From Methylocaldum sp. 14B (lineage in GTDB: Bacteria > Pseudomonadota > Gammaproteobacteria > Methylococcales > Methylococcaceae), in contig NZ_MSCV01000025.1 in the NCBI RefSeq assembly GCF_002005105.1, positions 28,336 to 92,335 of the forward strand: a stretch of 64,000 bases of DNA. The letters are read 5' to 3'. Position numbers and translations under genes: made by a program. Shown here piece after piece: positions 20,224 to 30,687 of this stretch. The first letter of the stretch is position 1, and every line of letters starts with the position of its first letter. The notes under the pieces are model-generated. The model was not told the origin of the DNA. It worked only from the letters and a program-made list of their open reading frames with translations, and made no database searches.

Positions 20224-21411
20224 TTAATACACCGCTAGCCGATTGATATATGACTCGGCCGTCGAGCGAGCGATTCGGTCCGCATCGAGAACGGCATCGA
20301 TTGTATTGGCGGGGCCCGGCACAATAGTCGCCATGCAATGCTTGATTGTCTCTGGAATATCCGTGAACCGTATCTTACGATCCAAGAACGACGAAACGGC
20401 CACTTCGTTCGCGGCATTTAGAATAGCCGGCATCGTTCCGGCTGCACGAACAGCTTGATAAGCCAAACTCAAACATGGAAAACGAGCTTCATCCGGTGCC
20501 TCGAAGTCCAATTGTCTGACACTGAATAGGTCCAGAGGTTCCGCCCCAGACTCGAATCGCTCCGGCCAAGCTAAGGCATGGGCGATGGGAATACGCATAT
20601 CCGGGCTACCCATTTGCGCCAGCACCGTCCCGTCGACATAATCGACCAACGAATGAATGACGCTTTGCCGATGAATAACGACTTGAATGCGCTCAGGCAG
20701 CATGTTGAACAACAGGCATGCTTCGATCACTTCTAGCCCTTTGTTCATCATAGTAGCCGAATCGACCGAAATTTTCCGCCCCATAACCCAGTTGGGATGA
20801 GCCACGGCTTGATCCGGCGTTACGTCGTCCAACTCATCTAATGGCTTACGCAAAAAAGGACCGCCGGAAGCGGTAAGCAAAATCCGCCGGACGCCGGAAG
20901 CCGTCTGACCGGCGCAGTAATCTGCCGGCATGCACTGAAAAATGGCATTGTGCTCACTGTCGATCGGCAGCAGCTTGGCGCCCGACTTGGCAACCTCGGC
21001 CATGAAAAGCTGCCCCGACATCACCAGCGCCTCTTTGTTCGCCAAGAATACGGTCTTGCCGGCTCTTGCCGCCGCCAAAGTCGGCAAAAGCCCCGCCGCC
21101 CCGACAATAGCGGCCATGACGCCATCCACTTCAGGCAACATGGCCACCTCTTCCAGAGATTTCGTGCCGCTTAGCACTTCGGTATCCGGCAGCCCAGCAG
21201 CACAGAGCCGCCGTCTCAATTCTTCAGCCTGCCCTTCGCTACGGAGAACCACATATGAAGGCCGGAACTGCTGACATTGCTCATAAAGCCGGTCCAGATT
21301 GTTATTCGCGGTAAGCGCCACGACCCGGTAACGATCCGGATGCCGTGCAACCACATCGAGCGTGCTGACGCCAATGGATCCTGTCGAGCCAAGAATGCAA
21401 ATGCCTTTCAT
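20224..21411 (-). CDS. dxr: 1-deoxy-D-xylulose-5-phosphate reductoisomerase
   Basis: Dxr makes 2-C-methyl-D-erythritol 4-phosphate with NADPH, the committed step of the MEP isoprenoid pathway. The 395-residue protein begins with the Rossmann motif [27 protein letters not shown] carries the metal-binding D and E residues, and [17 protein letters not shown] is the flexible substrate region. It is adjacent to cdsA (1 base apart) and uppS, which uses the isoprenoid product. Confidence 0.97.
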   Translation of the reverse strand: MKGICILGSTGSIGVSTLDVVARHPDRYRVVALTANNNLDRLYEQCQQFRPSYVVLRSEGQAEELRRRLCAAGLPDTEVLSGTKSLEEVAMLPEVDGVMAAIVGAAGLLPTLAAARAGKTVFLANKEALVMSGQLFMAEVAKSGAKLLPIDSEHNAIFQCMPADYCAGQTASGVRRILLTASGGPFLRKPLDELDDVTPDQAVAHPNWVMGRKISVDSATMMNKGLEVIEACLLFNMLPERIQVVIHRQSVIHSLVDYVDGTVLAQMGSPDMRIPIAHALAWPERFESGAEPLDLFSVRQLDFEAPDEARFPCLSLAYQAVRAAGTMPAILNAANEVAVSSFLDRKIRFTDIPETIKHCMATIVPGPANTIDAVLDADRIARSTAESYINRLAVY

Positions 21412-21412
21412 C

Positions 21413-22402
21413 TTAATGGGCTCCCTTGTTCGAGGGAGATTTTTCTTCGTTTACGACGCCTTCTTCCACAAAACCTTCATCGTTTGTCCCCTCCTCGTCA
21501 TGAGGCGTTATGTCTCCGGAACTTTCAGCAGGCAGCTCCTCGGGAATGACGATATTTGTTTCCAACTCCGCCGTCAAAAATACTCCGAGCAGCAACGAAC
21601 CGGCATAAAAGATCGAAACTGCCGCCAGCAAGCTATCGATGCGATCGAGAATTCCACCGTGCCCCGGTAATACGGCGCCACTGTCCTTCACCCCGCGAAC
21701 GCGCTTTGCTAGGCTTTCGAAAAGGTCGCCGCATACTGACGCTGCCACTGTAAACAAAGACAGGAACACGAAATCGGCAAGGGCGATAGCTTCGAGCTTT
21801 GCGAATAGCCCTACCGCAATTGCCAGGACCGCCGCAGCGAACAAGGCCCCATAAACCCCTTCAACGGTCTTGCCGGGACTGATCGGTTCCAGCAACTTGG
21901 TATGGCCCCAGCGCTTACCCACAAAATAAGCCGCCACATCGGCCGCCCAAACGAGAAATACCAGATAAAAAACCTGTTCCTGACGAAAATTCAAGCGCAG
22001 CCAGACCATCAAGATCCAACCGGTGATCAGCACGAATGCACCGGCGGCCAGTTTCGCAGCAAGCGGATACTGGATCTTGACCAAACGCTCAGGTATCCGA
22101 CGGAACGCGATTCCCCACACGAACCACCAGGCCACTACGGGCCAGTAAAACCACTCAGGCAGTTCACCCGGTGCCCAGTCGATGGCGAAATACCGCGCAG
22201 CAAGCAGAAAAGCGAACACCACACCGACGAAACTGAGACGCGACGATAAGCTACCGAGACCGGAAAGATTCGCCCACTCCCAAGCGCCAGCTAAAATAAT
22301 CGCGCCCCAAAACACCGCAAAACCGTCAGCGGGCAAGAATAAAATCGCGGCGATAATGAGCGGCGCCAGCACCAAAGCGGTAATGACTCGATTTTTCAGC
22401 AT
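21413..22402 (-). CDS. cdsA: phosphatidate cytidylyltransferase with acidic C-terminal tail
   Basis: CdsA makes CDP-diacylglycerol from phosphatidate and CTP in the inner membrane, the branch point of phospholipid synthesis. At 329 residues it has about eight hydrophobic helices and the complete family signature at SLAKRVRG through [12 protein letters not shown]. The last 50 or so residues after the final helix are unusual: very acidic, with runs such as [15 protein letters not shown] and no homology I recognise. E. coli CdsA stops near residue 285. It sits between dxr and uppS in the conserved order. Confidence 0.93.
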   Translation of the reverse strand: MLKNRVITALVLAPLIIAAILFLPADGFAVFWGAIILAGAWEWANLSGLGSLSSRLSFVGVVFAFLLAARYFAIDWAPGELPEWFYWPVVAWWFVWGIAFRRIPERLVKIQYPLAAKLAAGAFVLITGWILMVWLRLNFRQEQVFYLVFLVWAADVAAYFVGKRWGHTKLLEPISPGKTVEGVYGALFAAAVLAIAVGLFAKLEAIALADFVFLSLFTVAASVCGDLFESLAKRVRGVKDSGAVLPGHGGILDRIDSLLAAVSIFYAGSLLLGVFLTAELETNIVIPEELPAESSGDITPHDEEGTNDEGFVEEGVVNEEKSPSNKGAH

Positions 22403-22424
22403 GACTGTCTCGTAAATAGCAAAA

Positions 22425-23213
22425 TTAACGGGATTCGCTTGTCTTAGTGCAAACGTTTTCTGGAACCAGATCCTCGACTTGCTCGCTCGTATATCCGAAG
22501 CGGCGCTGTCGACTTGCGTAGTCGTTCAACGCGAGTTCGAGTGATTGTTCGTCGAAATCTGGCCACAAGGCAGGCGTGAAATAGAGTTCGGTGTAAGCCA
22601 GCTGCCACAACAAGAAATTGCTAATCCGCTGTTCGCCACCGGTGCGAATGAAAAGATCGGGCTCGGGCAGATCCGTCAGGGTCAACTGAGATTCAAAGAC
22701 ATCCGCGCTAATGTCTCCGGAACACAGCTCGCCTCGTGCGACCTTTTCGGCCAGCGCACGGGCAGCCTGCAAAATATCCCAGCGGCCGCCGTAATTAGCC
22801 GCGATGGTCAGGTTCAAATGGGTATTCGAACTGGTAAGCCTTTCGGCGGCCGAAATCTTTTCCTGCAGCGCGGGCGAAAACGCCGCCCGATCGCCGATCA
22901 CCCGAAGCCGGACGCCATTTTCATGAAGCTTTTCGGTTTCCCGCTCCAAGGTTGTCAAAAACAGCTCCATGAGCAGAGACACCTCTTGCGGAGGACGCCG
23001 CCAGTTTTCGCTGCTGAAGGCGAACAGGGTGAGCGCCTCGATTCGGCGCTTCAGACAGTGTTCGATAACCTTTCGTACTGCCGAGACACCGGCGCGATGC
23101 CCAGCCGTACGCGGCAGAAAACGCTTTTTTGCCCAACGGCCATTACCATCCATAACGATGGCGATATGGCGGGGCAGCCGGTCATCATCGATAGGGACAG
23201 CGGGCACTTCCAT
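22425..23213 (-). CDS. uppS: undecaprenyl (polyprenyl) diphosphate synthase
   Basis: UppS adds isopentenyl units in cis to farnesyl diphosphate to make the C55 carrier for peptidoglycan and O-antigen. The protein has 262 residues. The P-loop HIAIVMDGNGRWAKKR (residues 17-32) contains the catalytic Asp; RTGGEQRISNFLLWQLAYTELYF (about 188-210) is the C-terminal signature. It lies between frr and cdsA on the same strand. Confidence 0.96.
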   Translation of the reverse strand: MEVPAVPIDDDRLPRHIAIVMDGNGRWAKKRFLPRTAGHRAGVSAVRKVIEHCLKRRIEALTLFAFSSENWRRPPQEVSLLMELFLTTLERETEKLHENGVRLRVIGDRAAFSPALQEKISAAERLTSSNTHLNLTIAANYGGRWDILQAARALAEKVARGELCSGDISADVFESQLTLTDLPEPDLFIRTGGEQRISNFLLWQLAYTELYFTPALWPDFDEQSLELALNDYASRQRRFGYTSEQVEDLVPENVCTKTSESR

Positions 23214-23359
23214 ATTTAGGTTCCGAACTGATCATCATTTTGGAAAACGAGGTGCCCAACCGTTCCTGAGTGAAATCGGTTTCGCCGGGGGCACCATCGA
23301 ATACTGGCTGATAATTATTGAAGAAAGAGCCGAATTTCGACACGACCGGAAGGGACCGA

Positions 23360-23917
23360 TTAAATTGCCATTAAGTCCGCTTCCTTTTCGCTCAGCAAAC
23401 CATCGACGTCTTTAATGTACTGATCGGTCAATTTTTGAACTTGCTCTTGACTGCGTCGCTCCTGGTCTTCCGAGATTTGCTTTTCCTTCAACGCAGCCTT
23501 GAGCTCATTATTGGCATCGCGCCGTATATTGCGAATCGCGACCCGAGCATTTTCGGCTTCGTGACGCACGACCTTGATCAGGTCGCGCCGCCGTTCTTCG
23601 GTAAGCGGCGGCATGGGGACACGGATTACCGAACCGGCAGTCGAGGGATTCAGCCCCAAATCGGACGTCATGATCGCCTTTTCGATAGCCTGAACCATAC
23701 TGCGCTCCCATGGGGTCACGGTCAGTGTTCGGGCATCTTCGACAGCGACGTTGGCCGTTTGCGTTAACGGTACCTCGTTGCCGTAGTAAGACACCATGAT
23801 GTGATCCAAGAGGCTGGGATGAGCTCGGCCGGTCCTTATCTTGGCAAACTCATGCTTGAGCGCCTCGATACTCTTCTTCATTCGTTCCGCAGTCCGTTTT
23901 TGAATATCGTCGATCAT
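23360..23917 (-). CDS. frr: ribosome recycling factor
   Basis: RRF splits post-termination ribosomes together with EF-G. The length of 185 residues matches the family exactly. [15 protein letters not shown] (about 26-40) and the C-terminal three-helix bundle ([11 protein letters not shown]...) are typical. It starts 2 bases after the pyrH stop, so it is coupled to pyrH. The 146-base gap to uppS contains no gene I can support. Confidence 0.97.
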   Translation of the reverse strand: MIDDIQKRTAERMKKSIEALKHEFAKIRTGRAHPSLLDHIMVSYYGNEVPLTQTANVAVEDARTLTVTPWERSMVQAIEKAIMTSDLGLNPSTAGSVIRVPMPPLTEERRRDLIKVVRHEAENARVAIRNIRRDANNELKAALKEKQISEDQERRSQEQVQKLTDQYIKDVDGLLSEKEADLMAI

Positions 23918-23919
23918 GG

Positions 23920-24642
23920 TTATCTACCGGTTTCAATTAAGGATCCAATATCTTCGCCCAGAACCACGCGCATGACGGCCCCGGGATCGAACACGTTCAT
24001 CACCCTCAGCGGCATATTATGGTCGCGGCACAAAACCAGCGCCGTGGCATCCATTACATTAAGGCGTTGATCCAAGGCCTCGTCATAGGTCAGCCTCGAG
24101 TAAAACCGCGCATTGGAATCCTTGAGCGGATCCGCCGAATAAACCCCCTCCACTTTAGTGGCCTTAATCAGCAACTCGGCATTGATCTCGATCGCACGCA
24201 GGCTGGCTGCCGAATCCGTCGTGAAAAATGGATTGCCGGTACCCGCAGCAAAGATGACTACCCGCCCTTTCTCAAGGTGTCGGACTGCACGACGCCTGAT
24301 GTAATCCTCGCAAACCTGATTGATTTTCAAAGCCGACATGACGCGGACCGGCTGCCCGAGTTTTTCAAGGGCGTCCTGCATAGCAAGGGCATTCAGGACT
24401 GTGGCCAGCATACCCATGTAATCGCCGGTAACCCGATCCAAGCCTTCTGATGCCTTTTCCGAGCCACGTATGATGTTGCCGCCCCCAATGACCAGCCCCA
24501 CCTGGACACCGATCTGACACAAATCATTTATTTCGTGCGCTAGACGCTTAATCGTTTGTGGGTCGATACCACTTCCCTGTTCACCCATAAGCGCTTCGCC
24601 GCTTAACTTCAGCAGAATTCGGGTGTATTTAGGCGCGCTCAT
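23920..24642 (-). CDS. pyrH: uridylate kinase
   Basis: PyrH phosphorylates UMP to UDP; it is hexameric and usually activated by GTP and inhibited by UTP. The 240-residue protein starts [15 protein letters not shown] (the phosphate-binding region) and has [10 protein letters not shown] and [17 protein letters not shown] typical of bacterial UMP kinases. It lies between tsf and frr in the conserved cluster. Confidence 0.97.
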   Translation of the reverse strand: MSAPKYTRILLKLSGEALMGEQGSGIDPQTIKRLAHEINDLCQIGVQVGLVIGGGNIIRGSEKASEGLDRVTGDYMGMLATVLNALAMQDALEKLGQPVRVMSALKINQVCEDYIRRRAVRHLEKGRVVIFAAGTGNPFFTTDSAASLRAIEINAELLIKATKVEGVYSADPLKDSNARFYSRLTYDEALDQRLNVMDATALVLCRDHNMPLRVMNVFDPGAVMRVVLGEDIGSLIETGR

Positions 24643-24733
24643 CGGTTCAAATTCTGTGTTGTCGATTGGTTATCCGCAAACCCCTGACGGGTCGCCGTGC
24701 AAAGCACTCCGCCAGAGGTTTACTCACGAAAGT

Positions 24734-25618
24734 TTAACTGTTTCTTACTTGTGCCATCACTTCTTCGGCGAAATTGCTTTCTACCTTTTCTATGCCTTCG
24801 CCAACCTCGAATCGTACAAAGCGACCTACGCTAGCTCCTCGGCTACTCAGCAACTTACCGACAGTCTGATCGGGATCTTTGACGAAAGGTTGACCGAGCA
24901 AGGTAACTTCCCCCAGGAATTTCTTGATCTTGCCCTCTACCATTTTCTCGACGATATTAGCAGGCTTCCCTTCGGCTTCAGCCTGCGCCTTGGCGATATC
25001 CCGCTCCTTGGCGACCGTTTCGGCAGGCACGCCTTTTTCGTCCACGCACAAGGGTTTGCTAGCCGCGACGTGCATGGCAATATCCCGACCCAACTCCTGA
25101 TCACCGCCGACCAACTCGACAAGAACACCGATCCGGGTTCCGTGCAAATAACTCGCGATATTACCGCTTTCCGATGTAATGCTCTCGAACCGCCGCACAT
25201 TGATATTCTCGCCGATTTTGGCAACCATAGCCCGGCGCGTTTCCTCCACGCTGGATCCCGAGGACGGCATCACAGTAGCGAGCAATTCGTCGAGCGAACT
25301 AGCTGTCGAATCCAATGCGGTTTGCACGACGTTATTGACGAACTCTACGAAATCATCGCCCTTGGCGACGAAATCGGTCTCGCAGTTGATTTCCACGATG
25401 ACCGCACGCTTACCATCAGCACTCGTTTTCGTAGAAATACGGCCTTCGGCGGCAGTGCGGCCAGACTTCTTGTCTGCTTTCGCGAGACCCGCTTTCCGCA
25501 TCAACTCAACTGCGGCTTCCATATCACCGTTGGCATCCTGCAACGCCTTCTTGCATTCCATCATCCCCGAACCGGTGCGTTCGCGGAGCTCCTTCACCAT
25601 TGCGGCACTGATATTCAT
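24734..25618 (-). CDS. tsf: elongation factor Ts
   Basis: EF-Ts is the nucleotide exchange factor of EF-Tu. The 294-residue protein begins MNISAAMVKELRERTGSGMMECKKAL, with the UBA-like N-domain, and has the core motif CETDFVAKGDDF at about residue 80. It is downstream of rpsB, and a hairpin terminator between the two genes probably lowers its expression relative to S2. Confidence 0.97.
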   Translation of the reverse strand: MNISAAMVKELRERTGSGMMECKKALQDANGDMEAAVELMRKAGLAKADKKSGRTAAEGRISTKTSADGKRAVIVEINCETDFVAKGDDFVEFVNNVVQTALDSTASSLDELLATVMPSSGSSVEETRRAMVAKIGENINVRRFESITSESGNIASYLHGTRIGVLVELVGGDQELGRDIAMHVAASKPLCVDEKGVPAETVAKERDIAKAQAEAEGKPANIVEKMVEGKIKKFLGEVTLLGQPFVKDPDQTVGKLLSSRGASVGRFVRFEVGEGIEKVESNFAEEVMAQVRNS

Positions 25619-25674
25619 TGACCGAACCTCATCATTAATTGCTTATCATCGCTATTCAAGCATTTACGCTTATA

Positions 25675-25700
25675 AAAACGCCCCCTGATGGAGGCGTTTT
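25675..25700 (-). terminator. attenuating terminator between rpsB and tsf
   Basis: On the minus strand an 8-bp stem (AAAACGCC / GGCGTTTT), extended by an internal CC/GG pairing, is followed by a TTTTTAT run. It lies between the rpsB stop and the tsf start. A partial terminator at this place is known in E. coli, allowing more S2 than EF-Ts transcript or processing between the genes. Confidence 0.65.
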
Positions 25701-25738
25701 GAGCGTATCAACGCATTCAGGCACGAAAAACGCATGCC

Positions 25739-26524
25739 TTACTCGGCATATGCGCTAGCCGCTTCCGCAGCGGAATCCGAACTCGTCTCGGTATTTGACT
25801 CCATCTCCACAAATTCGTCTTCCCCTCCGGCAAAATCGAGACTGTGCGCCTTGCCTTGCAGGATGGCTGTCGCGGCGCTCTGCGCATACAGCTGAACAGC
25901 ACGAATGGAGTCGTCGTTGCCCGGTATGACATAGTCGATGCCGACCGGGCTGTTGTTGGTATCGACAATGCCGACGACCGGAATGCCCAGCTTTTTCGCT
26001 TCGCTGATGGCATTCTTTTCATAGCCTACATCCATAATGAACAACACCTCCGGAAGCCGGTCCATATCCCGAATCCCGCCCAAACTATGCTCCAACTTCT
26101 CCAACTCGCGCATCATGCCGAGCGCTTCCTTCTTGTTGAACCGCTGCAAGCGACCGTCGTCCCGCATCGCTTCAAGCTCTTTCATGCGAGCGATAGATTG
26201 TTTGATGGTCTTGAAATTGGTGAGCATTCCGCCCAACCAGCGATAATTCACATAAGGCATACCACAGCGCTTGGCTTCATCTTCGATGACCTTGCGGGTG
26301 GTTCTCTTGGTGCCGACGAAAAGAACTCTGCCTCTGTTGGCCGCCTGCTGTTCGAGGTATTTCATGGCCTCATTGAACAGAGGTATAGTCTTTTCCAGAT
26401 TGATGATATGGATGTTGCTCCGCGCGCCGAAAATATACGGAGCCATCTTGGGATTCCAATAGCGCGTCTGGTGACCGAAATGTACGCCGGCCTCCAGCAT
26501 TTGGCGCATGGTTACATTGGACAT
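25739..26524 (-). CDS. rpsB: 30S ribosomal protein S2
   Basis: S2 is a late-joining 30S protein needed for S1 binding. It has 261 residues, with [25 protein letters not shown] at the N-terminus and the coiled-coil insert in the middle. The last 25 residues are acidic and Ser/Ala-rich, ending SAYAE. It heads the rpsB-tsf run with its own promoter and a structured leader. Confidence 0.98.
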   Translation of the reverse strand: MSNVTMRQMLEAGVHFGHQTRYWNPKMAPYIFGARSNIHIINLEKTIPLFNEAMKYLEQQAANRGRVLFVGTKRTTRKVIEDEAKRCGMPYVNYRWLGGMLTNFKTIKQSIARMKELEAMRDDGRLQRFNKKEALGMMRELEKLEHSLGGIRDMDRLPEVLFIMDVGYEKNAISEAKKLGIPVVGIVDTNNSPVGIDYVIPGNDDSIRAVQLYAQSAATAILQGKAHSLDFAGGEDEFVEMESNTETSSDSAAEAASAYAE

Positions 26525-26660
26525 TCAAATCTCCTAATAGAGCTGAGCCGGATTGAACCGGCGATGGGTTGAGCCTCCACGCACCCCAACCGGCGACCAA
26601 ATCACGGGGATGTGGCACCCCGCCGGACGTGACGATACGTGTGTGTTATTGCCAAAAATA
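26525..26660 (-). promoter_or_regulatory. structured 5' leader of rpsB
   Basis: About 135 bases separate the predicted start of transcription from the rpsB ATG. Two hairpins are visible: gccgg-attgaa-ccggc at 26547-26562, just before the Shine-Dalgarno sequence AGGAG, and cgggg-atgtggca-ccccg at 26605-26622. Gammaproteobacterial rpsB mRNAs are known to carry an S2-responsive leader; whether this one has the same fold needs a covariance-model comparison. Confidence 0.45.
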
Positions 26661-26667
26661 GCAGCGC

Positions 26668-26696
26668 TTTATACCATAACCTGCTTTATTCAACAA
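26668..26696 (-). promoter_or_regulatory. probable sigma-70 promoter of rpsB-tsf
   Basis: On the minus strand TTGTTG and TATAAA are separated by 17 bases. It stands about 145 bases before the rpsB ATG and 60 bases from the divergent map start. Confidence 0.55.
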
Positions 26697-26756
26697 TCCG
26701 ACCCTTTTCCCGCATCCTCGCTCGACCGAGCGCCACACGAACCAACGAATCTCGCG

Positions 26757-27560
26757 ATGAGCATCATCCTGAAAACGCCTGCCGAAATTGAGAAAATGCG
26801 TGTCGCGGGCCGACTCGCTGCACAAGTATTGGAAATGATTGAGCCATTCGTGGTTCCCGGGGTAACGACTGAAGAACTGGATCAAATTTGCCACGACTAC
26901 ATTGTCGATGTGCAAAAAGCCATTCCCGCTCCCCTGAATTACAAGGGATTTCCCAAATCCATCTGCACCTCGGTGAACCATCAGGTATGCCACGGCATAC
27001 CAGGTCCGAAGAAACTGAAAAGCGGCGATATCGTCAACATCGACATCACCGTAATTAAGGACGGCTATCACGGCGACACCAGTAAAATGTTTCTGGTCGG
27101 TGAAGTGCCCATACGAGCCAAACGCCTGGTGAAGATCTGTCAGGAGGCCATGTATCTGGGAATTCAGCAAGTACGTCCTGGCGCGCGGTTGGGCGATATC
27201 GGCTTTGCCATTCAGCGTCATGCGGAGTCCCACGGCTATTCCGTCGTGCAAGAGTTCTGCGGGCACGGTATCGGCCGGAACTTTCATGAAGACCCCCAGG
27301 TGCTCCACTACGGCAAATCTAATACCGGAATAATGCTGGAACCGGGTATGATTTTCACCGTCGAACCCATGATCAACTTGGGCAAACGCTACGTGAAAAT
27401 ACTTCCCGACGGATGGACCGCTGTAACTAAAGACCACAGCCTGTCCGCACAGTGGGAGCACACGGTTTTAGTTACGGCGGATGGCTACGAAATCCTCACC
27501 CTGCGTCAAGAAGAGGCACACGCGATTGAAAACGGCCGACTTAAACTCGCCGCGTTATGA
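26757..27560 (+). CDS. map: methionine aminopeptidase, type I
   Basis: Map removes the initiator methionine from nascent proteins. The start at 26757 (MSIILKTPAEIEKMR) gives 267 residues, as in E. coli; the frame is open further upstream but the extra sequence is not family-like. The dinuclear metal ligands are visible: D in IVNIDITV, D in YHGDTSKMF, H in CGHGIGRNFHEDP, E in FTVEPM and E in AQWEHT. It is divergent from rpsB, the conserved order, and overlaps the start of glnD. Confidence 0.96.
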   Translation: MSIILKTPAEIEKMRVAGRLAAQVLEMIEPFVVPGVTTEELDQICHDYIVDVQKAIPAPLNYKGFPKSICTSVNHQVCHGIPGPKKLKSGDIVNIDITVIKDGYHGDTSKMFLVGEVPIRAKRLVKICQEAMYLGIQQVRPGARLGDIGFAIQRHAESHGYSVVQEFCGHGIGRNFHEDPQVLHYGKSNTGIMLEPGMIFTVEPMINLGKRYVKILPDGWTAVTKDHSLSAQWEHTVLVTADGYEILTLRQEEAHAIENGRLKLAAL

Positions 27561-30189
27561 CGATATCCTTTCGTCCGCCGAGCGCATCAGGTCGCTTAGA
27601 GAACATATCCAACAGAATAATGCGGAGCTAACCGAGCGCTTTCACGCCGGCATACCAGCCGCCGAACTGATTCGGGCGCGCTCCGATTTCATCGATGAAC
27701 TGCTCGGAGCCTGCTGGAATCATTTCCTCGGATCCGACGCCGAACAGCTCGCACTTATTGCGGTAGGGGGCTATGGCCGACGCGAGCTGCACCCTTACTC
27801 CGATATCGATGTTTTGATTCTCCTCGATTTTCACCACAGCGGCGCGAATCGAGCCGAAGAACCGCCCTACCGGCAAGGCTTGGCCGATTTCTTCAATTTG
27901 CTGTGGGACATTGGCCTCAAGCCCGCTCACAGCGTCCGTACGATCGAAGAGTGCGTGGAACAGGCCCGGCAAGATGTGACGGTCATCACCAATCTCATGG
28001 AATCCCGACTGCTCCATGGTTCCTCGGCGTTGTTCAAGGAGCTGTGGGCGCGTATCGGCCCCGAACATCTCTGGTCCTCGCGAGAGTTCTTCGAAGCCAA
28101 GATGGCTGAACAAGCCGCACGCTATGCCAAATACCACGACACGGCCTACAACCTGGAGCCTAATATCAAAGAGGGCCCGGGCGGTCTCCGGGATATCCAA
28201 ATCATCGGATGGATTATCAAGCGCCATTACAATGCGTCGAATCTGAACGATCTGCTCCTGCACGGCTGGCTAACCGAAGCGGAGCACGGCGAGCTCATGC
28301 AAGCGCAGCATTTCCTCTGGCAGCTCCGTTTCGCCTTGCACACGTTGACCGGGCGTTGCGAAGATCGCCTGCTGTTCGAGTATCAAAAGGAGCTGGCCCT
28401 ACAGTTCGGATATCAGGATCCGGACGTCAACCAAGCGGTCGAGCAATTCATGCAGCGCTATTTCCGCACCGTCATGGGACTGGAGCGGCTGAACGAAATG
28501 CTATTGCAACTGTTCAAGGAAGCCGCACTGCATCGCGATGAAGATGCCGTAATCCTCCCGATCAACAGAAACTTTCAGGCGGTCAACAACTACATCGAGG
28601 CACTGCACCCGAACGTTTTTCGGGAACAGCCTCTTGCCCTGCTGCAAATATTTCTCCTATTGCAGCAAAACGCCAGCTTGTTAGGCATACGCGCCGCGAC
28701 CATCCGGCTCATTCGCCAACATCTCTACCTGATCGACGAGAATTTCCGCAACGATCCGGAAGCTTGCCGGCTTTTTATGGAAATCCTGCGCCAACCGGGA
28801 GGCATCACGCATCAACTGCGGAGGATGAACCGCTACGGCATTCTGGCCGCGTATCTCCCGGCTTTCGGCCGCGTCGTCGGCCGCATGCAGTATGATCTCT
28901 TCCACGTTTACACCGTGGACGAACATACGCTCTTCGTAGTACGCAACCTCAGACGATTCGCTCTAGAAAAGCACAGAGCCGAGCATCCCCTCTGCAATGA
29001 AATTTTTCAGATCATCGAAAGACCGGAGCTTCTATACATTGCCGGCTTAATGCACGACATCGCCAAAGGTAGCGGCGGCGATCATTCCGTCATCGGCGCG
29101 GACATTGCCGAGGGTTTTTGCCAACGCCACGGCATAAGCCGTCGGGACACCGACCTGGTCAAGTGGCTGGTTCAGAACCATTTGCTCATGTCCATGACAG
29201 CTCAGCGCAAGGATATCAGCGATCCAGACGTCATTCATGAGTTCGCCACCGCCATCGGCAACCAAGACACGCTGAATTATCTATATCTCTTGACCGTGGC
29301 CGACATTCGCGCCACCAACCCGAACCTGTGGAACTCGTGGAAAGACGCCCTGCTCAAGGAACTGTATCTCACGACGCGGTGGACATTCCGACGAGGACTC
29401 ACAAAACCGCTGGAACAAGAAGAAAAGATCAATGCGGTCAAAGCGGAAAGCCTTGCTCTGCTGAGGCGCTTAGGCATCAGCGACCGAACCATCGAAAAAG
29501 TCTGGCAGATGGTTAACGACGAATATTTTCTGCGCTATTTGGCGGAGGAAATCGCCTGGCATACCGTGGCCATCAGCGCCTGCAAGCCGGGAGACTTACC
29601 CCTGGTCCTGTTGCGCCCGGTCAGCCAGCGGGGGAGCGCGGAAATTTTCCTGTATGCGAAAGACCAGGATTTCATATTCGCTTACAGTACGGCGGTTTTG
29701 GACCAACTCGGATTGACCGTCTTCGACGCCAAGATCATCACTTCCGCCGATGGCTATGTGTTGAACAGCTATCACGTCCTCGAGCAGACTGGAGAACCGA
29801 TCAACGATCACCTGCGGCAGGCCCAGATTTGCAGCCGATTGCGGGCATGCCTGCTACAACCGAGCTGCACACCGCTACGCGTCCATCGGCGCGAACCGCG
29901 GGAAATAAAACATTTCACGGTACCCACTCAAATTTATTTTCACGACGACCCGCAGAACCGTTATTCGATTCTGGAATTGGTCGCCACCGACCGCCCTGGG
30001 CTTTTGTCGAAGGTCGGCCAAGCGTTCAGGGAATGTGACGTGCGCCTCTATAATGCAAAAATTTCCACCATCGGCAGCAGAGCCGAAGACATTTTCTATA
30101 TCACCGACCATCGCGATCATCCGCTAAACAGCGAACTCCAGAAGCGCCAATTGAGCGAAGCGATCATCGCGCTGGTGGGAACAAATTAA
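27526..30189 (+). CDS. glnD: [protein-PII] uridylyltransferase / UMP-removing enzyme
   Basis: GlnD senses glutamine and uridylylates or deuridylylates PII, so it controls glutamine synthetase and nitrogen genes. The domain order is a nucleotidyltransferase (GGYGRRELHPYSDIDVLIL, about residues 82-100), a helical linker, an HD hydrolase domain (GLMHDIAKGSGGDHS) and two C-terminal ACT domains. I chose the TTG at 27526, preceded by AAGAGG at 9 bases and giving 887 residues; the only other start is an ATG at 27481, which would overlap map by 80 bases. No ATG or GTG occurs between the TTG and the conserved region. Confidence 0.93.
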   Translation: MKTADLNSPRYDDILSSAERIRSLREHIQQNNAELTERFHAGIPAAELIRARSDFIDELLGACWNHFLGSDAEQLALIAVGGYGRRELHPYSDIDVLILLDFHHSGANRAEEPPYRQGLADFFNLLWDIGLKPAHSVRTIEECVEQARQDVTVITNLMESRLLHGSSALFKELWARIGPEHLWSSREFFEAKMAEQAARYAKYHDTAYNLEPNIKEGPGGLRDIQIIGWIIKRHYNASNLNDLLLHGWLTEAEHGELMQAQHFLWQLRFALHTLTGRCEDRLLFEYQKELALQFGYQDPDVNQAVEQFMQRYFRTVMGLERLNEMLLQLFKEAALHRDEDAVILPINRNFQAVNNYIEALHPNVFREQPLALLQIFLLLQQNASLLGIRAATIRLIRQHLYLIDENFRNDPEACRLFMEILRQPGGITHQLRRMNRYGILAAYLPAFGRVVGRMQYDLFHVYTVDEHTLFVVRNLRRFALEKHRAEHPLCNEIFQIIERPELLYIAGLMHDIAKGSGGDHSVIGADIAEGFCQRHGISRRDTDLVKWLVQNHLLMSMTAQRKDISDPDVIHEFATAIGNQDTLNYLYLLTVADIRATNPNLWNSWKDALLKELYLTTRWTFRRGLTKPLEQEEKINAVKAESLALLRRLGISDRTIEKVWQMVNDEYFLRYLAEEIAWHTVAISACKPGDLPLVLLRPVSQRGSAEIFLYAKDQDFIFAYSTAVLDQLGLTVFDAKIITSADGYVLNSYHVLEQTGEPINDHLRQAQICSRLRACLLQPSCTPLRVHRREPREIKHFTVPTQIYFHDDPQNRYSILELVATDRPGLLSKVGQAFRECDVRLYNAKISTIGSRAEDIFYITDHRDHPLNSELQKRQLSEAIIALVGTN

Positions 30190-30332
30190 ACGTTTTTCCG
30201 CATCCGTTTCAGATATAGCGGAGTCCGCAACCCCGTTTTTTCGTCAAAGACTCGTGCTATGCTTGCGGCGACCGATCAATGGGTCGTACCTTTTGGAAGC
30301 CATGTTTCCAAGCCTAATCGGAGGATAAAGCC

Positions 30333-30647
30333 ATGCCGACGGTTGCAGATCCGCTGCTCGAAAACTGGTATCAAGATGCCGAGACCGGACGATCGTTTCG
30401 TGTTGTCGCATTGGACGAGGAAAACGACGCCATCGAAATCCAGTATCTCAACGGCGATCTCGGCGAATTTGACTTTGCCTCTTGGTACGAATCGCCTTTT
30501 GCGCCTATAGAGCCCCCCGAAGACTGGAGCGCTCCTTTCGATGACGTGGAAATCGATGACCTCGGTTACACCGATCCGGATTTGCATGAACCGGATCAGC
30601 GGGATCTCACCTTGGACGACTTTCTAAACGAAGAAGACGAGCATTGA
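30333..30647 (+). CDS. DUF6763-type acidic protein
   Basis: This 104-residue protein of unknown function is strongly acidic. It has the pattern NWYQDAETGRSFRVVALDEE, then EIQYLNGDLGEFDF, and PPEDWSAPFDDVEIDDLGY in the C-terminal half. I recall this arrangement from DUF6763 proteins of gammaproteobacteria; their role is not known to me. There is no signal peptide, membrane helix or cysteine, so it is probably a cytoplasmic binding protein. AATCGGAGGATAAAG gives a good ribosome-binding site. It stands alone between glnD and the convergent ald. Confidence 0.8.
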   Translation: MPTVADPLLENWYQDAETGRSFRVVALDEENDAIEIQYLNGDLGEFDFASWYESPFAPIEPPEDWSAPFDDVEIDDLGYTDPDLHEPDQRDLTLDDFLNEEDEH

Positions 30648-30687
30648 TTTTCGCTTGGCTTGACTCGCCTCGTCGCCGCCCGAACGA

